From positions 1 through 36,106 of the forward strand of contig NZ_KZ559479.1 of NCBI RefSeq assembly GCF_002850745.1: a stretch of DNA of 36,106 bases, in the 5' to 3' direction. Of the stretch, positions 7,539-15,021 are shown in pieces; the first letter of the stretch is position 1, and the number at the start of each line of letters is the position of its first letter. The notes below the pieces were generated by a model. It saw only the letters and a list, made by a program, of their open reading frames with translations, was not told the origin of the DNA and did not search any database. Both the position numbers and the translations under genes were made by a program. The stretch comes from Nonomuraea indica. GTDB taxonomy: Bacteria; Actinomycetota; Actinomycetes; Streptosporangiales; Streptosporangiaceae.

Positions 7539-8543
7539 TCAGGGCTCGATGGTGACCTTGATGGCCGCGCCCCGGCTGACGAGGTCGATCCCGTCGAGCA
7601 CCTGGGGCAGCGGCAGCCGGTGGGTGATGAGGTCCGCCACCGGCACCCGGCCGTCCGCGATCAGGCGGAGGGCCTCGGCGTTGTGCGCGGGGCTGGAGCC
7701 GTTCGCGCCGACGACGGTCAGCTCGCGGTAGTGCACCAGGTTGGAGTCCAGCCGGATGATCGGGTCGTCCTTGGGCAGCCCGCCGAAGAAGCTGATCCGC
7801 CCCTGCCTGGCCGCCATCCGCACGGCCTGCTCCTGCGCGGCGCCCGAGGCCGCCGCGGTGATCACCACGTCGGCGCCCCGGCCGCCGGTGAGCTTGAGCA
7901 CCTGCTCGACCGGGTCGGAGTCGATGACGGCGTCCGGCGTGACGAGCTCGGCCGCCATCGCCAGCCGGTCGGCGTTGACGTCCACCAGGAAGACCCGCGC
8001 CGCGCCGCGGGCCCGCGCCAGCCGTACGTGCAGGCAGCCGATCGGGCCCGCGCCCATCACGACGACGTCGTCGCCCGGGCCGACACCCGCCAGCGACTGG
8101 CCGTTGAGGACGCAGGCGAGCGGTTCGGCCACCGACGCCTCGGCGAACCCGACGCCGTCCGGGACGGCGTTGACCCCGTTGACCGCGAGCACCTTGGCCG
8201 GGACGACCATGTACTCGGCGAAGCCGCCGTCGTAGTGGTAGCCCATCGACTCCTGGTTCGGGCACACGGTCAGCCGGCCGCGCCGGCACTCCGCGCAGGA
8301 GCCGCACGGGATGGCGGCGATCACCTGGACGCGTTCGCCGGTGTCGACCACCTCGCCGGCGATCTCGTGGCCCATCACCCGCGGCGGGCGGATGTGGTGG
8401 TGGCCGAACTTGAAGATCTTCGCGTCGGTGCCGCACGTCGAGCAGTTGCGGACCCGGATCTTCAGCTCGCCGGGGCCGGCGACCGGCTCCGGGGCGTCCT
8501 CCACGCGGATGTCGCCGGGGGCGTGGAATCGGGCGACCTTCAC
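7539..8543 (-). CDS. zinc-dependent alcohol/polyol dehydrogenase (MDR family)
   Basis: This 334-residue medium-chain dehydrogenase resembles sorbitol/threonine dehydrogenases. Catalytic zinc ligands are visible as Cys37 (STCGTD) and His59-Glu60 (VMGHEIAGEV). The structural zinc lobe has Cys80, Cys83, Cys86 and Cys94 (PCGSCAECRRGRLTVC). The Rossmann nucleotide motif is GAGPIGCLHVRLA, followed by VDVNADR, whose Asp favours NAD. The GTG at 8543 overlaps the IIA stop as GTGA, so the gene belongs in the PTS operon. By position it should oxidise the imported hexitol phosphate. It is not the long-chain MtlD that normally makes fructose-6-phosphate from mannitol-1-phosphate. A C2-directed oxidation giving fructose-1-phosphate would fit the fruK-like kinase in the same operon, but substrate and regiochemistry are inferred. 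Confidence 0.88.
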   Translation of the reverse strand: MKVARFHAPGDIRVEDAPEPVAGPGELKIRVRNCSTCGTDAKIFKFGHHHIRPPRVMGHEIAGEVVDTGERVQVIAAIPCGSCAECRRGRLTVCPNQESMGYHYDGGFAEYMVVPAKVLAVNGVNAVPDGVGFAEASVAEPLACVLNGQSLAGVGPGDDVVVMGAGPIGCLHVRLARARGAARVFLVDVNADRLAMAAELVTPDAVIDSDPVEQVLKLTGGRGADVVITAAASGAAQEQAVRMAARQGRISFFGGLPKDDPIIRLDSNLVHYRELTVVGANGSSPAHNAEALRLIADGRVPVADLITHRLPLPQVLDGIDLVSRGAAIKVTIEP

Positions 8544-8995
8544 GTCAGCTCCTTGATCACTTGGTGGACCTCTGTCGCCTCGCGCAGGGTCCTGGCGCGT
8601 TCGGGGTCGAGCAGGATGTCGGCGAGGGCGGCCAGCAGCGGCACGTGACCGTCGCCCTTGGCGGCGATGCCGACGCACAGCGTCACCCGCTCGCCGTCCC
8701 AGTCGACGCCGCCGGGGAAGCGCACGACGCAGATGGCGTCACGCCGGACGACCTCCTTGGCGGCGGCGGTGCCGTGCGGGATGGCCACGCCCTCGCCGAC
8801 GTAGGTGGAGATCGAGTTCTCGCGCTCCAGCATGGCGTCGACGTACGACTCCGCGACCGCTCCCACCTCCACCAGGACGCGCCCGCAGCGGCGGATCGCC
8901 TCGGCGCGGTCGGCGGCGCTCTCGTGCAGCAGCACGGCGCGCGGGTCGAGCAGGTCCGGCCGCATGGCCGGGGCGTCCGCCGGCTGGTCAGGCAT
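8540..8995 (-). CDS. PTS IIA component, mannitol/fructose class
   Basis: This 151-residue PTS EIIA type-2 protein has the phosphorylation site VAIPHGT with His74 and the surrounding EGVAIPHG and VGIAAKGDGHVPLLAALADI signatures. It accepts phosphate from HPr and passes it to the separate IIB protein. A short proline- and alanine-rich N-terminus precedes the domain. The ATG at 8995 overlaps the IIB stop by eight bases through ATGCCTGA, exactly the same junction as between HPr and Enzyme I. In enteric MtlA the A, B and C domains are fused; here they are three genes. Confidence 0.92.
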   Translation of the reverse strand: MPDQPADAPAMRPDLLDPRAVLLHESAADRAEAIRRCGRVLVEVGAVAESYVDAMLERENSISTYVGEGVAIPHGTAAAKEVVRRDAICVVRFPGGVDWDGERVTLCVGIAAKGDGHVPLLAALADILLDPERARTLREATEVHQVIKELT

Positions 8996-9296
8996 CGACC
9001 GTGCCGCCCTTCTTGATCGCGTCGACGAGCCGGGTCACGGCCGGGTCGCCGAGGAAGATCTGGAACGGCACCAGCAGCTTGCCGGGCGCGGCGGCCTGGG
9101 CTCGGGCGGCCAGCCCGGCGTGGCAGAGCACCACGTCGGCGTCGGCCGGGATGGAGTTCACCGGGGTGTGCTCGACGGTGACGCCGGTGTCCCGGAGCTG
9201 CTTGCGGAGCTGGGTGGCCAGCATCACGCTGCTGCCCATGCCCGCGTCGCAGGCCACGATGATCTTGCGGATGTCCTTGCTGTCGATTCCGGCCAT
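8988..9296 (-). CDS. PTS IIB component, mannitol class
   Basis: This 102-residue IIB protein has the phosphocysteine loop IIVACDAGMGSSVMLATQ with Cys16, characteristic of the mannitol-type IIB fold. It transfers phosphate from IIA to the incoming polyol bound by IIC. The ATG at 9296 is chosen because AGGAGG lies 10 nt upstream. A TTG at 9305 would overlap the IIC stop but leaves almost no spacing. It overlaps IIA by eight bases. Confidence 0.92.
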   Translation of the reverse strand: MAGIDSKDIRKIIVACDAGMGSSVMLATQLRKQLRDTGVTVEHTPVNSIPADADVVLCHAGLAARAQAAAPGKLLVPFQIFLGDPAVTRLVDAIKKGGTVDA

Positions 9297-9301
9297 CTGG
9301 G

Positions 9302-10501
9302 TCAAGCCTCCTTGGAAGCGGATCGGGCCCGGGTCTCGCGGTCGTCCTGCTCGCGGTCGTCCTGCTCGGGCTCGGGGTCGGGGTCGTGGTCATGCGCCAC
9401 GGGCGCCGCGGACGGCTCCGTGACGGCGGTGGGCTCGACGGTGGGCTCCTTCGTCTCGCCGCGGCCGAAGCCGAGCAGGACGGCGGCCACGGCGAACGTC
9501 ACGGCCGTCGCGACGACGATCCCGAGGATCACGCCGAACCAGCCGCCCTTGGGGGTCACCGCCAGATAGGCGAAGATGCTGCCCGGCGACGGCGTCGCCA
9601 CCAGTCCGGCGCCGGTGACCATGAAGGTGAACACGCCGGCCGCGCCGCCCGCGATGACGGCCAGGATGAGCCGCGGCTTCATCAGCACGTACGGGAAGTA
9701 GATCTCGTGGATGCCGCCGAAGAAGTGGATGATCATCGCGGGCGGCGTGCTGGGACGGAGCTGGCGCGGCCCGAACATCAGGTAGGCGAGCAGCAGGCCC
9801 AGGCCGGGACCGGGGTTCGACTCCAGCATGAACAGGATCGACTTGCCGTCCTTGAGCGCCTCGGCCACGCCCAGCGGCCCGAGCACGCCGTGGTTGATGG
9901 CGTTGTTGAGGAACAGCACCTTGGCGGGTTCGATGAGCACCGACGCGAGCGGCAGCAGGCTGTGGTTGATGAGCCAGCCGACGGCGTCGCCCGCGGTGTC
10001 GGTGATCGCCCTGACGACCGGGCCGATGCCCCACATGCCGACCACGGCCATCGCGCCGCCGACGATGCCGGCCGTGAAGTTGTCCACGAGCATCTCGAAG
10101 CCGGCCTTGGTCCGCTGCTCCGTGAACCTGTCGACGTACTTCAGGATCAGGGCCGTCAGGGGGCCGATGACCATGGCGCCCAGGAACATCGGGATGTCCG
10201 ACCCCACGATGACGCCCATGACGGCCACCGCGCCCACCACCGCGCCCCGCTGGCCGTGGACCATCCGGCCGCCGGTGTAGGCGATGAGGACGGGGAGCAG
10301 GGTGGTGATGATCGGGCCGACCATCTTGGCGAGCTGCTCGTTCGGCAGCCAGCCGGTCGGGATGAACAGGGCGGTGATCAGGCCCCAGGCGATGAACGCG
10401 CCGATGTTCGGCATGATCATGCCGGCCAGGTGGCCGCCGAGCCGCTGGATCGTGGCCTTGACCCCGGTGCCGTAGACCGGGGGTGTGTAGGTGTCGGCCA
10501 T
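9302..10501 (-). CDS. mtlA: PTS IIC permease, mannitol class
   Basis: This 399-residue membrane permease has about eight hydrophobic segments between residues 20 and 350. It contains MtlA-type signatures: IMPNIGAFIAWGLITALF near the N-terminus, GSDIPMFLGAMVIGP, VLFLNNAINHGVLGPLG, and FFGGIHEIYFPYVLMKPRL, the GGIHEIYFPYVLM motif being diagnostic of mannitol IIC. After the last helix comes a hydrophilic tail rich in Asp, Glu and Arg (about residues 360-399), where fused enteric proteins continue into IIB. AAGGAG precedes the ATG at 10501 by eight bases. It lies 12 bases after the kinase gene. The closest characterised substrate is mannitol; another hexitol is possible. Confidence 0.93.
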   Translation of the reverse strand: MADTYTPPVYGTGVKATIQRLGGHLAGMIMPNIGAFIAWGLITALFIPTGWLPNEQLAKMVGPIITTLLPVLIAYTGGRMVHGQRGAVVGAVAVMGVIVGSDIPMFLGAMVIGPLTALILKYVDRFTEQRTKAGFEMLVDNFTAGIVGGAMAVVGMWGIGPVVRAITDTAGDAVGWLINHSLLPLASVLIEPAKVLFLNNAINHGVLGPLGVAEALKDGKSILFMLESNPGPGLGLLLAYLMFGPRQLRPSTPPAMIIHFFGGIHEIYFPYVLMKPRLILAVIAGGAAGVFTFMVTGAGLVATPSPGSIFAYLAVTPKGGWFGVILGIVVATAVTFAVAAVLLGFGRGETKEPTVEPTAVTEPSAAPVAHDHDPDPEPEQDDREQDDRETRARSASKEA

Positions 10502-10513
10502 GGACGTGCTCCT

Positions 10514-11596
10514 TCAGGGATGCGCAGGCTCCGGAGTGGGTGGTTCGGGCAGGGGAGTGGTGCCGGAGGGAGCCGTGGAGGGGTGAACGGGCTCGGCGGA
10601 GGAGACGGCCCGGCCGTCGACGCCGGCCGGGGCGCCCGGGGCGGACCGGTGTGCCGAAGGGACGGAGGTGAGGAGGCGGGAGGGGTCGGGCGGGCCGGTG
10701 CGGACGCCGTCGCGGCGGATGTCGGCCGGACCCGGCATGCGGCTGCCGGGCAGCCCGACCGCCGCCGCCCCCCAGGCCAGCGCCTCGACGAGGGCGGTCT
10801 CGCCGCTCGCGCCGCCCGCGAGGAACCCGGCCAGCATGGCGTCGCCCGCGCCGACCGAGCTGCGCCGCTCGGCGACCGACGCCTCGCCGTACCGGATGCC
10901 GCCGTCCTCGACGAGGACGGCGCCGTCGGCGCCGAGGCTGGCCAGCACGGTACGGGCGCCCGCCTCGCGCAGCCGGAGCGCGGCCGCGACCGCGTCGCCG
11001 ACCGTGCGGATCGGCATGCCGGTGGCGGCGGCCAGCTCGTCGGCGTTCGGCTTGACCAGGGCGGGCCTCGCCGACAGGGCGGCGACCAGGGCGGGACCGC
11101 TGGTGTCGACCGCGACGTGGATGCCCGCCCCGGCGAAGCGCCGGCACAACCGGGCGTAGACGTCGGCGGGCACCTCAGGCGGCAGGCTGCCCGAGGCCAC
11201 GACCCAGTCGGCCTCGTGCGCGGCGGCCAGCACCGCCTCGGCGATCGTGTCCAGCTCGCCGGCCGACAGCGCCGTGCCCGGCTCGTTGATCTTGGTGATG
11301 GTGCCGTCGGGCTCGGCCAGCGTGACGTTCGACCGGGTCGTGCCTGAGACGGGCACGGTGACCATGTCGAGCCCCTCGCCGGCGAGCAGGCGGACGAGCT
11401 GTCGCCCCTCGTCGCCGCCGAACGGCACGACGGCCCGCGAGGCGACGTCGTTGGCCAGCAGCGCGCGGGAGACGTTCACTCCCTTGCCGCCGGGGTCGAG
11501 GCGCGCGGCGGCGGCCCGGATCACGGCGCCCCTCGCCAGCTCGGCGATCTCGATGGTGCGGTCGAGGCTGGGGTTCAGGGTGAGGGTGAGGATCAT
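10514..11596 (-). CDS. fruK: PfkB-family sugar kinase, 1-phosphofructokinase-like
   Basis: This 360-residue ribokinase-fold kinase begins MILTLTLNPSLDRTIEI, as FruK and LacC enzymes do. It carries the PfkB signatures LDPGGKGVNVSRALL near the N-terminus and SSVGAGDAMLAGFLAGG with the catalytic Asp. VKPNADELAAATG is also typical. The predicted reaction is fructose-1-phosphate plus ATP to fructose-1,6-bisphosphate, with tagatose-6-phosphate kinase as the main alternative. The ATG at 11596 overlaps the DeoR stop as ATGA. The protein has an unusual extra C-terminal tail of about 50 residues, rich in Pro, Ser and Ala. The same frame runs open further upstream through the DeoR gene, but that part is only a shadow. 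Confidence 0.88.
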   Translation of the reverse strand: MILTLTLNPSLDRTIEIAELARGAVIRAAAARLDPGGKGVNVSRALLANDVASRAVVPFGGDEGRQLVRLLAGEGLDMVTVPVSGTTRSNVTLAEPDGTITKINEPGTALSAGELDTIAEAVLAAAHEADWVVASGSLPPEVPADVYARLCRRFAGAGIHVAVDTSGPALVAALSARPALVKPNADELAAATGMPIRTVGDAVAAALRLREAGARTVLASLGADGAVLVEDGGIRYGEASVAERRSSVGAGDAMLAGFLAGGASGETALVEALAWGAAAVGLPGSRMPGPADIRRDGVRTGPPDPSRLLTSVPSAHRSAPGAPAGVDGRAVSSAEPVHPSTAPSGTTPLPEPPTPEPAHP

Positions 11597-12354
11597 GCCC
11601 GGACCACCTCGGGGCCGGCCGCCGCGAGGTCGGCGGCCAGGGCCGGGTCCACGCCCGAATCGGTGATCACCACGTCGATCTCGCTCAGCTCGGCGAACCT
11701 CGACAGGTACGTGTTGGTGAACTTCGTGTGGTCGGCCAGCAGCACGCTGCGCTGCGCGGCCCGCACCATGGCGCGTTTGATCGCCGCCTCCGCCGGATCG
11801 GGTGTGGTCAGGCCCTTGGCGACGGAGCAGCCGTTCGTCGCCATGAACGCCACGTCCACGTGCAGCTGTGACAGGGGCTGCAACGCCCAGTCGTCCACGG
11901 TGGCCAGCGTGCGCCCGCGCAGCCGGCCGCCGAGCAGGATCACGTGGAGGTTGGCCCGGGAGGCGAGCGCGATGGCCAGCGGCGGCGAGTTGACCACGAC
12001 GGTCAGCTCCCGGTCGGCGGGCAGCACCTGCACGAGGCGGCCCGTCGTGGTGCCCGCGTCGATGATGACCGAGCCGTCGTCGGGCAGCTCGGCGAGCGCC
12101 GCCTTGGCGATGCGCTCCTTCTCCCCGGTCATCACCTCGTCGCGGGCGGCAAGCGCCGGCTCGAACCCCAGCCGTTCCACGGGAATGGCCCCGCCGTGCA
12201 CCCGGCGCAGCACGCCGGCCCGCTCCAGGGCGGTGAGGTCGCGGCGGATCGTCTCGGTGGTCACCTCGAGATCGTCGGCCAGCGTCACGACGTCGACCCG
12301 CCCGGCCGCCCGCGCCCTGCGGAGGATCTCCTGCTGCCGCTCCTCGGCGTACAT
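11593..12354 (-). CDS. DeoR/GlpR-family transcriptional repressor
   Basis: This 253-residue DeoR-type regulator starts MYAEERQQEILRRARAAGRV. The winged HTH includes VVTLADDLEVTTETIRRDLT and the DeoR signature LERAGVLRRVHGGAIP. The sensor domain has IIDAGTTTGRLVQVLP and VDVAFMATNGCSVAKGLTTP, the usual sugar-phosphate-binding segments. It is the first gene of the PTS operon and probably represses it until a sugar phosphate, such as fructose-1-phosphate, binds. Repeated AAAC elements lie just upstream. The start at ATG 12354 matches family N-termini, although the ribosome-binding site is weak. Confidence 0.92.
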   Translation of the reverse strand: MYAEERQQEILRRARAAGRVDVVTLADDLEVTTETIRRDLTALERAGVLRRVHGGAIPVERLGFEPALAARDEVMTGEKERIAKAALAELPDDGSVIIDAGTTTGRLVQVLPADRELTVVVNSPPLAIALASRANLHVILLGGRLRGRTLATVDDWALQPLSQLHVDVAFMATNGCSVAKGLTTPDPAEAAIKRAMVRAAQRSVLLADHTKFTNTYLSRFAELSEIDVVITDSGVDPALAADLAAAGPEVVRA

Positions 12355-12370
12355 GATGTTGGTTCACCGC

Positions 12371-12398
12371 CGTTTCGGTTTGGTTTCATCTGTGTTTA
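12371..12398 (-). promoter_or_regulatory. putative DeoR-family operator
   Basis: On the minus strand, four AAAC elements (plus-strand GTTT at 12372, 12378, 12383 and 12394) cluster in the 88-bp divergent promoter between the DeoR operon and the serine hydrolase gene. Repeated A-rich half-sites are typical of DeoR-family operators. Autoregulation is inferred. Confidence 0.5.
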
Positions 12399-12441
12399 TA
12401 TCCGCTTATGTGGGTACGTCAAGGGCTGATAGGTATGTCCC

Positions 12442-13425
12442 ATGCAGAACAAGCCGTGGGCCGTCGTGGCCGCAGCCGTCCCCCTCGCCGCCGGATGCCT
12501 GTACGGCTCTCCGGCCGACGCCTTACCGATGCGGGTCGGGCAGGCCTCCGCCGGGCCGCCGCGCGTGCCGGCCGGGACCACGGCGGCATGGGTGGTGTTC
12601 GACCGGCGGGCCGGCTCTGCCGGGAAGATCGTCGCGGCGCGGAACGCGCACCGGAGGTACCGCTCCGCCTCCGTGGTGAAGATCCTCATCGCCATCGACT
12701 ACCTGGAACGGCGCAAGACCGTCCCGGCGGCCGACGCCAGGCTGCTCGGGGAGATGCTGCGCTCCAGCGACGACGCGGCGGCCACCACGCTGTGGTCCCG
12801 CTCGGGCCGGGGGGCGATCGTCACGCGGACCGCGCGCAGGCTCGGCCTGGCCGACACCGCCCCGCCTCCGGCCTCGCACCCGGGGTTCTGGGGCTACACC
12901 TCGCTCAGCGCGTACGACGTCGTGCGCACCTACCGCTACCTGCTCGACACGGCCGAGCCGCGGGTGCGCGACACGATCCTCGGCCACCTGCGCCGGGCGA
13001 CGCCGTGCGGCAACGACGGCTTCCCCCAGTACTTCGGCATCCCGGGCGGGGTGCCCCGGCCGTGGGCGGTCAAGCAGGGCTGGTCGGGGTTCGGCACGGT
13101 GCCGCCCACGCGCTGCGCCGGCTCGGCGGCGGGCGGCACGGCGGCGGATCGCACGGTGGCGGAGGGCACGACGGCGGATCGTACGGCGGCACCCGTGAGC
13201 CCGGGCGGGACCACGGGCGGGTCGGTCTCCGCGGTGGCGCGGCGGGCGGCCGGGTCGGGTGTGCCCGACTACGGGCGTCCCGTCCTGCACTCCACGGGCC
13301 TGGCGGGCAAGGGGGACCGCTACGTCATCGCGGTGCTGACCGCGCATCCGGCCGCCGGTACGTGGAACGACTCCGTACGGCGCATCACGCGGCTCACCGG
13401 GGAACTCTATCGAGGGCTGCCCTAG
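12442..13425 (+). CDS. serine beta-lactamase-like hydrolase, probable lipoprotein
   Basis: The 327-residue exported protein has an N-terminal hydrophobic segment ending in LAAGC, so Cys19 could be a lipidated residue. The penicillin-recognising fold is indicated by SVVK at residues 77-80 (the SxxK nucleophile and general base), SSDDAAAT at about 108-115 in place of the usual SDN loop, and VKQGWSG in the position of the KTG strand. Class A beta-lactamase or D,D-peptidase-like serine hydrolase is the best description. The Glu166-type omega loop is not obvious, so true beta-lactamase activity is uncertain. Between the KQGW motif and the last strand there is a low-complexity Gly, Thr and Ala insert (about residues 230-258) with internal repeats. 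The gene is divergent from the PTS operon. Confidence 0.82.
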   Translation: MQNKPWAVVAAAVPLAAGCLYGSPADALPMRVGQASAGPPRVPAGTTAAWVVFDRRAGSAGKIVAARNAHRRYRSASVVKILIAIDYLERRKTVPAADARLLGEMLRSSDDAAATTLWSRSGRGAIVTRTARRLGLADTAPPPASHPGFWGYTSLSAYDVVRTYRYLLDTAEPRVRDTILGHLRRATPCGNDGFPQYFGIPGGVPRPWAVKQGWSGFGTVPPTRCAGSAAGGTAADRTVAEGTTADRTAAPVSPGGTTGGSVSAVARRAAGSGVPDYGRPVLHSTGLAGKGDRYVIAVLTAHPAAGTWNDSVRRITRLTGELYRGLP

Positions 13426-13435
13426 CGGGCGCCCG

Positions 13436-13469
13436 GGCCGCCGTGCCGGACGGGGCCGGCGCGGCGGCC
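13436..13469. terminator. bidirectional GC hairpin
   Basis: GGCCGCCG (13436-13443) pairs with CGGCGGCC (13462-13469) across an 18-nt loop, between convergent stop codons of the serine hydrolase and CBS genes. CGGGCGCCCG (13426-13435) lies directly in front. No U-tract is present. Confidence 0.5.
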
Positions 13470-13491
13470 GATCGGTGTGCGCGTCGGCGGG

Positions 13492-13908
13492 TCAGCGGTC
13501 GCCCGCCGCGGCGGAGATGTCGCCGAGCGCGGAGTCGGGGTCGCGTTCCATGGCGAGGTCGCCGAGGCTCACGATCCCGACGGCCCGGCCGTCCTCCACC
13601 ACGGGCAGGCGGCGCACCGCGAGCCTGCGCATGATCTGTACGGCCTGCTCGACGCTGGTGTCGGGGCCGACCGCCTCCACCTCGCCCGTGCACGCCTCGC
13701 GTACCGGCGTGTCGGGGCCCTTCTCGTCGGCGACCAGCCGGATGGTGATGTCGCGGTCGGTCACGATGCCGCTGACCCGGCCGTTGTCGTTGACGATGAC
13801 GGCGCCGGCGTCGTTGTCGCGCATGAGCGCGGCGGCCACCGCGACCGGCTGGTCCGCCTCGACCGCCGCCGGGTGGGCCGTCATGATGTCCGCCACTGTG
13901 CTGGCCAT
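13492..13908 (-). CDS. tandem CBS-domain protein
   Basis: The 138-residue protein is a single Bateman module. CBS1 runs from VADIMTAHPAAVEADQPV to SGIVTDRDITIRLV and CBS2 from ACTGEVEAVGPDTSVEQAVQ to AVGIVSLGDLAME. Such stand-alone pairs bind adenine nucleotides or SAM and act as energy or stress sensors, often dimeric. No enzymatic or DNA-binding domain is attached. ATG 13908 follows GAGGAGGAG at good spacing; a longer in-frame start at 13971 lacks a ribosome-binding site. It is transcribed away from the methyltransferase gene. Confidence 0.92.
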   Translation of the reverse strand: MASTVADIMTAHPAAVEADQPVAVAAALMRDNDAGAVIVNDNGRVSGIVTDRDITIRLVADEKGPDTPVREACTGEVEAVGPDTSVEQAVQIMRRLAVRRLPVVEDGRAVGIVSLGDLAMERDPDSALGDISAAAGDR

Positions 13909-13984
13909 GGGGCTCTCCTCCTCGTATCGGTTCGGCCGGGCGTCCCCTACCCGCCTTTCCACGCCCTTCACCTGTCCGTATCAT

Positions 13985-14010
13985 GAGACGAAACTTCTCT
14001 TATTGTGAGA
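13985..14010. promoter_or_regulatory. overlapping short inverted repeats in divergent promoter
   Basis: GAGA (13985-13988), TCTC (13996-13999) and GAGA (14007-14010) are spaced by seven bases each, so the central TCTC can pair with either neighbour. The block is AT-richer than its surroundings and lies between the divergent CBS and methyltransferase genes. It may be a regulator site. Confidence 0.35.
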
Positions 14011-14054
14011 TGTCGATAGGGTGCGGGTGTACGGACGAGGACGAAGGAGTTGCG

Positions 14055-14849
14055 ATGGACGCGGTCTACACCCATGGGCACCACGAGTCGGTGCTGCGCT
14101 CGCACCGGTGGCGTACGGCCGCCAACTCCGCCGCCTACCTGCTGCCGCACCTCCTGCCGCACATGACCGTGCTCGACGTGGGCAGCGGCCCCGGCACCAT
14201 CACCGCCGACCTGGCGACCAGGGTTCGGCACGTGACCGCCTCGGAGGTCACCCCCGAGGCGCTGGAGCTGGCGCGGGCCGAGGTGGCGGCCAGGGGGCTG
14301 GACAACGTGGACTTCGCGGTCGCCGACGCCCAGGCGCTGGACTTCGCCGACGGCGCCTTCTGCGTCGTGCACGCCCACCAGGTGCTCCAGCACGTGGGCG
14401 ACCCGGTGGCCGCGCTGCGCGAGATGCGACGGGTGACCAGGCCCGGCGGCATCGTCGCGGCCCGTGACAGCGACTACGCGGCCTTCGCCTGGTACCCGCG
14501 GCTGCCCGCGCTGGACGACTGGATGGCCCTCTACCAGCGGGTGGCCCGCGGCAACGGTGGCGAGCCCGACGCCGGACGGCGGCTGCTGTCCTGGGCCCGC
14601 GCCGCCGGCCTCGACGACGTGACGTGTTCAGCGTCGGTCTGGTGCTTCGCCACGCCCGAGGACCGGGCCTGGTGGGGCGGCATGTGGGCAGAGCGCGTGC
14701 TGCGCTCGGAGATGGCCCGGCAGGCGCTGGATCGCGGCGCCGCCACGGAGGAGGACCTGCGGCGCATGTCGGAGGGGTGGCGGGAGTGGGCGGCGGCCGA
14801 GGACGGCTGGCTGTCGATCACCCACGGCGAGATCCTCTGCCGCGTGTGA
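14055..14849 (+). CDS. class I SAM-dependent methyltransferase
   Basis: This 264-residue protein is a UbiE/Methyltransf_11-type enzyme. Motif I is VLDVGSGPGTITADLA, then ASEVTPEALELARAEVAARG (motif II), FAVADAQALDFADGAF (motif III) and MRRVTRPGGIVAARDSD. The C-terminal third contains several tryptophans (WWGGMWAERV) that may form the acceptor pocket. The methyl acceptor cannot be told from sequence; enzymes of this type act on small molecules. ATG 14055 follows AAGGAG seven bases upstream. A longer frame from 13983 lacks such a site. Confidence 0.9.
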   Translation: MDAVYTHGHHESVLRSHRWRTAANSAAYLLPHLLPHMTVLDVGSGPGTITADLATRVRHVTASEVTPEALELARAEVAARGLDNVDFAVADAQALDFADGAFCVVHAHQVLQHVGDPVAALREMRRVTRPGGIVAARDSDYAAFAWYPRLPALDDWMALYQRVARGNGGEPDAGRRLLSWARAAGLDDVTCSASVWCFATPEDRAWWGGMWAERVLRSEMARQALDRGAATEEDLRRMSEGWREWAAAEDGWLSITHGEILCRV

Positions 14850-14966
14850 TCCGGGGCGGCGGGCGCGGGTTTCCGAGCGCCTTGACCGGGCCCGTGGCCG
14901 CGGCGTTTCGAGCCGGGGCGGCGGACGCGGAGTTCGGATGTCTGACCGGGCGGCGGGCGCGCGGTT

Positions 14967-14982
14967 CCGGTGATCTCACCGG
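14967..14982. terminator. tight hairpin between convergent genes
   Basis: CCGGTGATCTCACCGG is a 7-bp perfect palindrome with a 2-nt centre, in the 172-bp gap between the methyltransferase and the next minus-strand gene. The preceding stretch contains several imperfect GGCGGCGGGCGCG repeats. Terminator function is plausible but there is no U-tract. Confidence 0.4.
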
Positions 14983-15021
14983 TCCCGCTGGTCCACGACC
15001 GCGTACGGGACGGAGCCGGGG

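Noticed and set aside
9297..9305. TTG start for the IIB gene at 9305
   Set aside because: AGGAGG would be only one base from the TTG but is well placed for ATG 9296.
10514..12367. single 617-codon minus-strand frame read as one protein
   Set aside because: Its first 257 codons are an out-of-frame shadow of the DeoR gene. The kinase starts at ATG 11596 with an ATGA overlap.
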